Positions 33,774 through 41,800 of a DNA stretch of 64,000 nucleotides are shown here, piece after piece. Position 1 is the stretch's first letter. The number at the start of each line of letters is the position of its first letter. The translations under genes were made by a program, and so were the position numbers. The notes beneath the pieces were generated by a model. That model was not told where the DNA came from. It did not search any database and saw only the letters and a list, made by a program, of their open reading frames with translations. The stretch lies in NCBI GenBank assembly GCA_943370215.1, contig CALRQC020000001.1:310001-374000 (forward strand), read 5' to 3'. This DNA is from Niveispirillum sp943370215. Lineage in GTDB: Bacteria; Pseudomonadota; Alphaproteobacteria; Azospirillales; Azospirillaceae.

Positions 33774-35336
33774 ATGGGGATGAATGACGACGCCTTCCTG
33801 TTTCGGGAAGAAACGCCGGACAATTCCGTCGTGCCCACGCCTTTGCCCCCATGGTTGATCCTGATCGTTGACGACGATCCAGAGGTCCATGCCATGACCC
33901 GGCTGGTGATGAAGAAATTCACCTATCGCGGCCGGCCGGTGCAGTTTCTTTCCGCCTATTCAGCAGAAGAAGCGTTGCGGGTGCTGACCAATGATCCCGG
34001 GATCGCCGTTATCCTGCTGGACGTGGTGATGGAAACCGACGATGCCGGGTTGCGTCTGGTGCCGCGCATCCGTAAGGAGCTGGGCAATGATCTGGTCCGT
34101 ATCATCCTGCGTACAGGCCAGCCGGGACAGGCACCGGAGGATGATGTCATCCATGGCTATGATATCAATGATTACAAGGCCAAGACGGAGCTGACGGCTC
34201 AGAAACTGGGCACTGCGACGGTGGCGGCCCTGCGATCCTATGAGCATATTCTGGAACTGACCCGCTCCCGCAAGGGGATGGAGCGGATTATCGAGGCGTC
34301 AGGCAATCTATTCGCTTTGCGCGCTATTGACAGTTTCGCTGAGGCGGTGCTGCGTGAATTGGCGCGGGTGCTGGACTTGCCTTGCGACGGGCTCGTTTGC
34401 GTCGTGCGCGGGAGTTCCGCAACAGACGCGCAGATTCTGGCGGCCGCCGGCCGTCATCATGGTCTGGTGGGCCTGCCCATAGGGCGGAGTGTCGATCCGC
34501 TCTTATCGGCGCGAATCGCCCAGGTGCTGCGCACCCGGAACCATCACTATGATGATGGCGATGTCATTATCTGGTTACGCACGGCGGATGGGCGCGATGC
34601 TGCGGCCTGCCTTCATGCCGGCCGTCCGCTGGATGGGCTGGAGCGCAAGCTGGCGGAAGTACTGGGTTCCAAGATTACAATCGGCTTTGATAATCTGCAC
34701 CTCTATGAACAGGTGAAGCGGGCTCATAAGGCAGCCGTGATCGCTTTGGCCGGTCTGGCGGAGTACAAGGATCCGGAAGGTGGCGGGGATCATGTGCTCC
34801 GTCTGTCACGGCTGGTGACGGAGATTGCCTTCATTCTCCGATCCGATCCTGCCTATGTTGGCTTGATCGATGATGATTTCCTGGATCAGATCGCCATGGG
34901 TTCCATGCTGTATGATATTGGCATGGTCGGTGTACCGGATCGGGTGATCACCAAGCGCGAGCCGCTGAATCCGGAAGAACGCCTGCTGATGGAACAGCAT
35001 TGCGAGCGGGGGGCCGCAATTCTGGAAAAGGCCTCGCGCATGGTGGAGGGGAGCAGCTATTTTTCCTTTGGCGCCATGATCGCCCGCTGCCACCAGGAAC
35101 GCTGGGATGGCAGCGGCTATCCCGCCGGCTTGCGGGGGGAGGCTATTCCCCTGGCCGCGCGCATTGTGGCAGTGGCCGATGTCTATGATGCGCTGACGCA
35201 TAAGCGCAGTTGGCGCGAGGCCCTTCCCTTGGCGGAAACATTGCGCATGATCGAACAGGGATCCGGCACCCTGTTCGATCCGGCCGTGGTGACGGCCTTC
35301 TTCCAGGCCATGAAGTCACGCGGGCGCCGGCGTTGA
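33774..35336 (+). CDS. Response regulator with DUF3369 and a degenerate HD-GYP domain
   Basis: A 520-residue protein. The N-terminal receiver (residues 27-150, phospho-acceptor Asp83 in ILLDVVME) is followed by a DUF3369-type sensory region and a C-terminal HD-GYP domain. Active HD-GYP enzymes hydrolyse cyclic di-GMP with His and Asp metal ligands. Here the HD pair reads YD (Tyr380, Asp381), the following Lys of DIGK is Met384, and the HHE motif reads HQE (His440-Glu442). The DGSGYP and ADVYDALT stretches remain. The domain is therefore probably not catalytic and may bind c-di-GMP or a partner. The start at 33774 lies after a GGGACGG run; 33780 is the alternative. Confidence 0.88.
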   Translation: MGMNDDAFLFREETPDNSVVPTPLPPWLILIVDDDPEVHAMTRLVMKKFTYRGRPVQFLSAYSAEEALRVLTNDPGIAVILLDVVMETDDAGLRLVPRIRKELGNDLVRIILRTGQPGQAPEDDVIHGYDINDYKAKTELTAQKLGTATVAALRSYEHILELTRSRKGMERIIEASGNLFALRAIDSFAEAVLRELARVLDLPCDGLVCVVRGSSATDAQILAAAGRHHGLVGLPIGRSVDPLLSARIAQVLRTRNHHYDDGDVIIWLRTADGRDAAACLHAGRPLDGLERKLAEVLGSKITIGFDNLHLYEQVKRAHKAAVIALAGLAEYKDPEGGGDHVLRLSRLVTEIAFILRSDPAYVGLIDDDFLDQIAMGSMLYDIGMVGVPDRVITKREPLNPEERLLMEQHCERGAAILEKASRMVEGSSYFSFGAMIARCHQERWDGSGYPAGLRGEAIPLAARIVAVADVYDALTHKRSWREALPLAETLRMIEQGSGTLFDPAVVTAFFQAMKSRGRRR

Positions 35337-35361
35337 GCGATCCGGTTTCGGGTCTGGCGGA

Positions 35362-35889
35362 TCAGCGGTCCAGCGGGCCGGGGATACCGTTATAGCGATC
35401 CGGCTCCAGCCGATAGGGATCATAGCCGCCGTCATAATGGTCACGGTGGCGGCGCTTCAGCTCCATATCCGCCTGTGAGACGGCAACAGACATGCTGAAA
35501 TTGGTATCTGGGCAGGGGTTGGGCATATAGCCGCCCGCCAGGGCGCGATCATCCTTGCCATAGGCCAGTTCGCCACCAACATATTTGCCACTGACCCCAC
35601 CCATGGCGACACCGGCTTCCACCGTCTTGCGGACCCGGCATTTCGATTTCTGGTCGGCCATGGCTTCCCCAGCCAGCGGCACCATAGGCAATTGCTGGGC
35701 GGCATTGGGGGGTGCTGCCGCCGTGCCTGTAGTCTTCTCCCCCGGGCGATCCAGCCGGACCCAGCCATTGACGGGCTTGCTGGGCACGGCGTTCTGTCCA
35801 CCCACCACAGCACCCCCATCCGCCGCCAGGGCCGGCAACGAAGAGGCAAGGGTCAGGAAGCAGCAAAACATCAGGGGCAGGGGGCGCAT
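35362..35889 (-). CDS. Exported hypothetical protein
   Basis: A 175-residue protein with a signal peptide (MRPLPLMFCCFLTLASSLPA). A proline-rich middle part is followed by CRVRKTVEAGVAMGGVSGKY and a Tyr/Arg/Asp-rich C-terminus (HYDGGYDPYRLEPDRYNGIP). Two Cys residues could form a disulfide. AGGAACC precedes the ATG at 35889. It is downstream of topA on the same strand's far side but shares no clear operon. No family recognised. Confidence 0.7.
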   Translation of the reverse strand: MRPLPLMFCCFLTLASSLPALAADGGAVVGGQNAVPSKPVNGWVRLDRPGEKTTGTAAAPPNAAQQLPMVPLAGEAMADQKSKCRVRKTVEAGVAMGGVSGKYVGGELAYGKDDRALAGGYMPNPCPDTNFSMSVAVSQADMELKRRHRDHYDGGYDPYRLEPDRYNGIPGPLDR

Positions 35890-36003
35890 GGCGGTTCCTG
35901 GGCGACGGGGTTCAGTCCAGGTTACACGGGCCGGGCGCCGGTGTCCCGTCGGTCTTCCGGGGTAGAAGGCGATGCGGGAATATCCCCGCATCGCCGGAGA
36001 AGG

Positions 36004-38748
36004 TCAAAACGGCTCTGTCGCCTTGGTGGCTTTGGTGGCCACCTTGCGCGGGGCTGCGGCCTTCTTGGGGGCAGCCGCTGTGTCACTCTTCGTCGCAGCG
36101 GCCTTTTTGGGCGCTGCCGCCTTGGTCGTACCGGTCTTGGCCGTTGCGGCCTTGCTGGTGGTCGCCTTCTTGGCTGGCGCCTTTTTCGGCTTGTCCTCCG
36201 CCGGGGTTTCCGTATCCGCTGGGGCAGCACCCTTCTTTGTACTATCCTTCGCGGCCTTGGCCGCCAGCAGCTCCACAGCCTGTTCCAGCGTCAGTTCGTC
36301 AGGTGACATCGCCTTGGGGATGCTGGCGAACAGCTTGTTATGCTTCACATAGGGGCCGAAGCGGCCGGAACCGATACTGATCGGCTTGCCATCCTTGGGA
36401 TGGTTGCCCAGTTCCCGTCCGGCCACCGCCTTCTTGGCCAGATTGTCACCCAGCAATATGACCGCCCGGTTCAGCCCGATGGTCAGCACATCATCATCCG
36501 GCGGCACATTCTTATAGGCGTCGCCATGTTTGAGATAGGGGCCGTAACGCCCGATGCCAGCCTGAATTTCAATCCCGGTTGACGGGTGCATCCCCACGCT
36601 GCGGGGTAGCGACAGCAGGGCCAGCGCCTTTTCCAGATCGACATCCTGCGGCTCCATGCCGCGTGGCAGCGATACCCGTTTGGGCTTCACCTCCTTGGAG
36701 GCTTCCGTGCCCAACTGCACATAGACGCCATAGGGGCCGCGCTTCATCACCACCGTCAGCCCGGTTTCGGGGTCGGGGCCCAACTCGCGGTCGGCATCGG
36801 CCTCGCCCTCTTCCCCAGCCACCGCCAGGGGGCGGGTATAGCGGCATTCCGGATAGTTGGAGCAGCCGATAAAGGCCCCCGTCTTACCCAGCTTCAGCGA
36901 CAGCCGGCCGCTGCCGCAGGTGGGGCAGGCGCGTACATCAATCGGTTGCCCGTCCGCCCCGACGCGGGTGGGGAAGAAATGCGGTCCCAGCGCTTCATCC
37001 AGGGCATCCAGCACCTGGGTGATGGTCAGATCCTTGGTGCCATCGATGGCGCCACGGAAATGTTGCCAGAAATCGCGCAGCACATCTTTCCAGTAGATGC
37101 GGCCGCCGGAAATATCGTCCAGCTTCTCTTCCAGCGCCGCCGTGAAATCATACTGCACATAGCGGTTGAAGAAGCTTTCCAGGAAGGTGGTGACCAGCCG
37201 GCCCCGATCCTCCGGCTCAAACCGCCGTTTCTCCAGCCGCACATAATTGCGTTCCTGCAGCACCTGCAGGGTGGAGGCATAGGTGGATGGCCGTCCGATT
37301 CCCAGCTCTTCCATCTTCTTCACCAGGCTCGCCTCCGTATAGCGGGGCGGGGGCTGGGTGAAATGCTGGTCGGATTTCAGGTTGCCGCGCGTCAGGTCGT
37401 CGCCATCCTTCATCGGCGGCAGACGACGATTCTCTTCCTCCTCCCCATCATCATCCTTATCTTCCTGATAGACCTTCAGGAAGCCATCGAAACGGATGAT
37501 GGAGCCGGTGGCGCGGAACACGGCTTCCGCGCCCTTGCTCATGATATCGACCGTCACCTGATCCAGGATGGCGCTGGCCATCTGGCTGGCCATGGTGCGC
37601 TTCCAGATCAGCTCGTACAGCCGCAGCTCATCCTTATCGAGATAGCGGCCCATCTGGTCCGGGCGGCGGAACAGGTCGGTGGGGCGGATCGCCTCGTGCG
37701 CCTCCTGGGCGTTCTTGGCGGCGGTCTTGTAGATGCGGGGCTTTTCCGGGACATAGGCCGCCCCCCATGTCTGGTCGATCAGCCGACGGGAACCGTCAAT
37801 CGCCTCCTGGCTCAGCGACACGCCATCGGTTCGCATATAGGTGATCAGGCCGACCGTCTCACCGCCGATATCCACGCCCTCATAAAGCTTCTGGGCCGTG
37901 CGCATCGTCTTGACGGCACCGAAGCCCAGCTTGCGGCTGGCTTCCTGCTGCAAGGTGGAGGTGGTGAAGGGCGCATAGGGGTTGCGCTTCACCTCGCGTC
38001 GTTCCACCCGGCCCACCTTGAACAGCATGGGGCGGATGCGGGCCAGCGCGGCCTCGGCCTGTTCCTTGTTGGTCAGGCTGAATTTTTCCAGCCGCTTGCC
38101 GTCCAACTGGGTCAGGCGGGCGGTGAAGGTGGCACCGTCGTGGGTTTTGAATTCCGCTTCGATGGACCAATATTCCTGCGGGCGGAAAGCCTCGATCTCC
38201 GCTTCCCGCTCACAGATCAGCCGCAGCGCCACCGACTGCACGCGGCCGGCCGAGCGGCTGCCCGGCAGCTTGCGCCACAGCACCGGCGACAGGGTGAATC
38301 CCACCAGATAATCCAGCGCGCGGCGGGCCAGATAGGCCTGGACCAGTTCCTGGTCGACGTCGCGCGGCTTGGAGATGGCATCCAGCACGGCACTCTTGGT
38401 GATCTCATTGAAGGTGATGCGGCGGATTTCCCGACCGGCCAGCCGCTTTTCCTTCAGCAGTTCCTGGACGTGCCAGGCAATCGCCTCCCCCTCTCTGTCA
38501 GGGTCGGTGGCGAGATAGACGCGGGTAGCACCCTTCACCGCACGGGCGATTTCGTCCACATGGCGTTTGGACCGTTCACCCAACTCCCAATCCATCTCGA
38601 AATCCTCGTCAGGACGGACGGATCCATCCTTGGGCGGCAGATCGCGGACATGGCCAAAGCTGGCCAGAACCGTGTAATCCTGCCCGAGATATTTGTTGAT
38701 GGTCTTGGCCTTGGCCGGGGACTCGACGATGACGACACTGCCAGCCAC
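36004..38748 (-). CDS. topA: DNA topoisomerase I
   Basis: A 914-residue type IA topoisomerase that relaxes negative supercoils. The TOPRIM domain starts VVIVESPAKAKTINKYLGQD, the acidic triad includes ATDPDREGEAIAWH, and the catalytic tyrosine is in GLITYMRTDG (about residue 305; most homologues have Ser where Gly stands). One C4 zinc-ribbon motif (CPTCGSGR...CSNYPECRY, about residue 615) and C-terminal repeats follow. The last 55 residues are Lys/Ala-rich (KKAPAKKATTSKAATAKTGT), a basic DNA-contacting tail common in alphaproteobacteria. dprA lies 49 bases upstream, a conserved pairing. Confidence 0.97.
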   Translation of the reverse strand: MAGSVVIVESPAKAKTINKYLGQDYTVLASFGHVRDLPPKDGSVRPDEDFEMDWELGERSKRHVDEIARAVKGATRVYLATDPDREGEAIAWHVQELLKEKRLAGREIRRITFNEITKSAVLDAISKPRDVDQELVQAYLARRALDYLVGFTLSPVLWRKLPGSRSAGRVQSVALRLICEREAEIEAFRPQEYWSIEAEFKTHDGATFTARLTQLDGKRLEKFSLTNKEQAEAALARIRPMLFKVGRVERREVKRNPYAPFTTSTLQQEASRKLGFGAVKTMRTAQKLYEGVDIGGETVGLITYMRTDGVSLSQEAIDGSRRLIDQTWGAAYVPEKPRIYKTAAKNAQEAHEAIRPTDLFRRPDQMGRYLDKDELRLYELIWKRTMASQMASAILDQVTVDIMSKGAEAVFRATGSIIRFDGFLKVYQEDKDDDGEEEENRRLPPMKDGDDLTRGNLKSDQHFTQPPPRYTEASLVKKMEELGIGRPSTYASTLQVLQERNYVRLEKRRFEPEDRGRLVTTFLESFFNRYVQYDFTAALEEKLDDISGGRIYWKDVLRDFWQHFRGAIDGTKDLTITQVLDALDEALGPHFFPTRVGADGQPIDVRACPTCGSGRLSLKLGKTGAFIGCSNYPECRYTRPLAVAGEEGEADADRELGPDPETGLTVVMKRGPYGVYVQLGTEASKEVKPKRVSLPRGMEPQDVDLEKALALLSLPRSVGMHPSTGIEIQAGIGRYGPYLKHGDAYKNVPPDDDVLTIGLNRAVILLGDNLAKKAVAGRELGNHPKDGKPISIGSGRFGPYVKHNKLFASIPKAMSPDELTLEQAVELLAAKAAKDSTKKGAAPADTETPAEDKPKKAPAKKATTSKAATAKTGTTKAAAPKKAAATKSDTAAAPKKAAAPRKVATKATKATEPF

Positions 38749-38797
38749 TGAACGACCCGCCTTTCGAGGGATACAGTAACGATAGGGATAACGGGGG

Positions 38798-39919
38798 TCA
38801 GATCAGGCTGACACGCCCGCCAGGATGACGCTGCAAACGACCCGCCAGTTCCAACTCCAGCAGGATTGTCAGCACCACCCCGGCAGACAATTGGCAGCCG
38901 CGAACCAGTTCGTCAATCAGAACCGGGGTGGGGGACAGGCTCTCCACCACGATGGCACGGGCTTTATCCACCATTTTTTCATCCACCGGGGCGCCGGGGC
39001 CACCCCGGAACAGGCCGCCCGGTGGTTCCGACAGGGGGGAGAGGCTGGCATTACGCAGGGCCAGAATCACATCCTCGGCCGTTTCCACCAGCCCGGCACC
39101 TTCCTTGATCAGCCGGTTGCAGCCCTGGGCGCGCGGGTCCAGCGGTGAGCCCGGCACGGCGAAAACGTCGCGCCCCTGTTCGGCGGCAAAGCGGGCGGTG
39201 ATCAGGGAGCCGGACTTCAAGGCCGCCTCCACCACCACCACACCCAGCGACAGGCCGGAGATCAGCCGGTTGCGGCGGGGAAAGTGGCGGGCCTGCGGTT
39301 CGGTGCCCAGGGGCGATTCGGCGATGATGGCGCCCCGTTGCGCCAGCTCCCGATAAAGGGCTTCATTTTCAGGGGGGTAGATCACATCAATGCCGCCGGC
39401 GACCACGGCGGCGGTGCCTTTGGCCAGCGATCCTTCATGTGCTGCTGTATCGATGCCGCGTGCCAGGCCGGACACCACGGTGAAGCCGGCATCGGCCAGA
39501 TCATGGGCCAGTTTTTCGGCCATCTTGCGCCCGACGATACTGGCGTTGCGGGCCCCGACAATGCCCACACAGGGCCGCGCCAGCAGGCCAGGGAAGCCCA
39601 GCACGGTCAGCACAGGCGGGGCATCATCCACAGTCGCCAGGGGCTTGGGATATTCCGCCTCCCCCTTGCAGATCAGCCGCGCGCCCCGTTTCTCCAGCGC
39701 TGCCAACTCCCGCTCCACCTCCGCCTTGGGCGGCACGCGCAACGGCTGTTGCCGGCCGCCCTTGCGGGCCAGATCGGGCAGGGCTGCCAGGGCGGCAGCG
39801 GCCGTGCCAAACCGCTCCAGCAACCGGGCAAAGGTGATGGGGCCGACATTTTCCGTGCGAATCAGGCGCAGCCAGTCAATACGATCCTGGCGAGTGAACT
39901 GGCTTTGCGGTGCGTGCAT
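38798..39919 (-). CDS. dprA: DNA-processing protein DprA
   Basis: A 373-residue protein that loads RecA on incoming single-stranded DNA during transformation. The Rossmann-like core shows GIVGARNASIVGRKMAEKLA, VVSGLARGIDTAAHEGSLAK and IIAESPLGTEPQARHFPRRN followed by RLISGLS. An N-terminal SAM-like region and a C-terminal winged-helix segment (SPTPVLIDELVRGCQLSAGV) complete it. It is co-oriented with topA. Confidence 0.95.
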   Translation of the reverse strand: MHAPQSQFTRQDRIDWLRLIRTENVGPITFARLLERFGTAAAALAALPDLARKGGRQQPLRVPPKAEVERELAALEKRGARLICKGEAEYPKPLATVDDAPPVLTVLGFPGLLARPCVGIVGARNASIVGRKMAEKLAHDLADAGFTVVSGLARGIDTAAHEGSLAKGTAAVVAGGIDVIYPPENEALYRELAQRGAIIAESPLGTEPQARHFPRRNRLISGLSLGVVVVEAALKSGSLITARFAAEQGRDVFAVPGSPLDPRAQGCNRLIKEGAGLVETAEDVILALRNASLSPLSEPPGGLFRGGPGAPVDEKMVDKARAIVVESLSPTPVLIDELVRGCQLSAGVVLTILLELELAGRLQRHPGGRVSLI

Positions 39920-40011
39920 CGGGACGGGACCACATGAAATTCAGGAAGATCATCTTGTGGTCTATTCTCGCATTTCGATGCGATCAAAACAAGAACAAAT
40001 CCGCCAGCAAA

Positions 40012-40056
40012 AAGGCCGCCACCTGTCTCCCCCAGAAGGGGGGCAGGGGCGGCCTT
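40012..40056 (-). terminator. Intrinsic terminator after the DUF3126 gene
   Basis: The outer stem AAGGCCGCC/GGCGGCCTT encloses a second C-rich/G-rich stem. On the minus strand it is followed by TTT then GC, making a T5 tract with the stem end. It starts 25 bases past the stop. Confidence 0.8.
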
Positions 40057-40080
40057 AATCCAATGCCGTGCGGGCCTTGC

Positions 40081-40314
40081 TTACTTGCCCTTGGCCGGGG
40101 CGATGTTCGGCAGGTCTTCGGACAGGATGGACATGTTGAAGGCGTAGGAGACGTCGCCATCTTCCTCGTCCCGGTACAGCGTGCCAATGAACTCGCCATC
40201 CAGCGTCACTTCGACGGGCTGGCCCTTCTTGGCCGGCGGGTTCACGGTGATCTTTTCGTTGCCGAAATTACGGCGGAGATAGGCCTGCAGGCGGGCGATC
40301 TCGTTGGGGGTCAT
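40081..40314 (-). CDS. DUF3126 family protein
   Basis: A 77-residue protein of a small family found mainly in alphaproteobacteria, function unknown. MTPNEIARLQAYLRRNFGNE begins a helix, followed by a beta-rich half with VEVTLDGEFIGTLYRDEEDG and the end SILSEDLPNIAPAKGK. The start at 40314 is chosen because the upstream 26 residues of the frame overlap the hairpin following gap. Confidence 0.85.
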   Translation of the reverse strand: MTPNEIARLQAYLRRNFGNEKITVNPPAKKGQPVEVTLDGEFIGTLYRDEEDGDVSYAFNMSILSEDLPNIAPAKGK

Positions 40315-40344
40315 GTCTTTCTCGTCGGTTGCTTGAAACGTCAA

Positions 40345-40373
40345 GGGCGCCGTCCGCGACACGGACGGCGCCC
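40345..40373 (-). terminator. Hairpin after gap, probable terminator
   Basis: A perfect 12-bp stem (GGGCGCCGTCCG, 5-base loop, complement) begins 54 bases past the gap stop. Only TT follows on the minus strand, so termination may be weak and read into the DUF3126 gene. Confidence 0.6.
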
Positions 40374-40426
40374 AACCGTTACGGCAGCGCAACGAAATCG
40401 TTCCGCTGCCGAAATCAGTGGGTCAA

Positions 40427-41434
40427 TCAGCCAGCCTTGGCCATGGCGATGACAGTATCGCCCATGCGGTTGGAGAAGCCCCATTCATTGTCGTACCAGG
40501 ACAGGATGCGCACGAAATTGCCTTCCATGACCTTGGTCTCGCTCAGCGCGAAGATCGAGCTGTGGGCATCATGGTTGAAGTCGCTGGACACCAGCGGCTC
40601 CGCATAGGCGCCCAGGATGCCCTTCAGCGGGCCGTTGGCGGCCTCGGTGATGAGCTGGTTGATTTCTTCCACGCTGGTGTTGCGCTTGGCGACGAACTTG
40701 AAATCCACCACGGAGACGTTCGGGGTCGGAACGCGCAGCGAGGTGCCGTCCAGCTTGCCCTTCAGTTCCGGCAGCACCTTGCCCACGGCCTTGGCGGCAC
40801 CGGTGGAGGTGGGGATGATGTTCAGCGCGGCGGCGCGGGCGCGGTGCAGATCCTTGTGGAACGTGTCCACGGTGTTCTGGTCGCCGGTATAGCTGTGGAT
40901 GGTGGTCATGAAGCCATGGTCGATGCCGATGCCGTTATTCAGCACATAGGCGACCGGGGCCAGGCAGTTGGTGGTGCACGACGCGTTGGAGACGATCTTG
41001 TGTTCGGCCGTCAGCTTGTGATGGTTCACACCATAAACGACGGTCAGATCCTCATCCGTGGCCGGGGCGGAGATCAGCACCTTCTTGGCGCCGGCGGTCA
41101 GGTGCTTGGAAGCGGCGTCGCGGCTGGTGAAGATGCCGGAGCATTCCAGGGCGATATCAACGCCCAGCTCACCCCAGGGCAACTGGGCCGGGTCGCGCTG
41201 CTGCACGGAACGGATGGTGTGGCCATTGACCACCAGATTGCCGTCCACGACCTCTACAGTGCCGGGGAAACGGCCATGCACGCTGTCATACTTCAGCAGA
41301 TGGGCATTGGACTTGGCGTCGGCCAGATCGTTGATAGCGACGACCTCGATATCGGTCCGACCGCTTTCAAAGAGCGCGCGCAGCACCAGACGGCCAATAC
41401 GCCCGAACCCGTTGATCGCAACTTTAACAGCCAT
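40427..41434 (-). CDS. gap: Type I glyceraldehyde-3-phosphate dehydrogenase
   Basis: A 335-residue glycolytic/gluconeogenic enzyme. The NAD site starts VKVAINGFGRIGRLVLRALF. The catalytic Cys is in SNASCTTNCLAP, and the phosphate-binding region includes STGAAKAVGKVLPELKGKLD. The start at 41434 has a perfect GGAGGA ribosome site. Downstream hairpin and DUF3126 gene follow on the same strand. No pgk or tkt neighbour is present. Confidence 0.97.
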   Translation of the reverse strand: MAVKVAINGFGRIGRLVLRALFESGRTDIEVVAINDLADAKSNAHLLKYDSVHGRFPGTVEVVDGNLVVNGHTIRSVQQRDPAQLPWGELGVDIALECSGIFTSRDAASKHLTAGAKKVLISAPATDEDLTVVYGVNHHKLTAEHKIVSNASCTTNCLAPVAYVLNNGIGIDHGFMTTIHSYTGDQNTVDTFHKDLHRARAAALNIIPTSTGAAKAVGKVLPELKGKLDGTSLRVPTPNVSVVDFKFVAKRNTSVEEINQLITEAANGPLKGILGAYAEPLVSSDFNHDAHSSIFALSETKVMEGNFVRILSWYDNEWGFSNRMGDTVIAMAKAG

Positions 41435-41800
41435 GCTTTCCTCCGATTGAACGACGCCCCGGCTCAGCGGCCGGCCCATCGATGGCCTACAGCGTCCCAC
41501 GCCTTTGGTAAACCCGGATTAGCCCGCCTTGTGTCCCGGGACAAGGCGCTTCCGCCTGAATCCGCCATGCATCATGCGCACGGCATTTCGGCTTGGGGGG
41601 GGCAGCGGTGGACAGGTGTGAAGGCCGTGCCACGCACTTGCGAAGGCGTTTCCGGTTTTTGACGAGTTTACTGTCACCCCGGCAAAGGCCGGGGTCCAGA
41701 CTTCCAAGCGCGACTCTTTACGAACTGGACCCCGGCCTTCGCCGGGGTGACGGAGATGGGAGGGAAAAGCTGACGAAGAAGTAACCTTCAAGGCCCTCCA
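41435..41800. other. Intergenic region between parE and gap
   Basis: About 365 bases hold the gap promoter (near its start) and the inverted repeat at 41673-41751. Frames here are short and read through the repeat, so no gene is called. Confidence 0.6.
41673..41751. repeat. Second copy of the long inverted repeat
   Basis: Arms at 41673-41699 and 41725-41751 match the 9240-9326 repeat over the GTCACCCCGGC...GGGGTCCAG core, with one mismatch between the arms (CAAAG versus CGAAG). The 25-base spacer has a different sequence but the same length. It follows parE's stop by about 50 bases and may serve as its transcript end. Confidence 0.85.
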
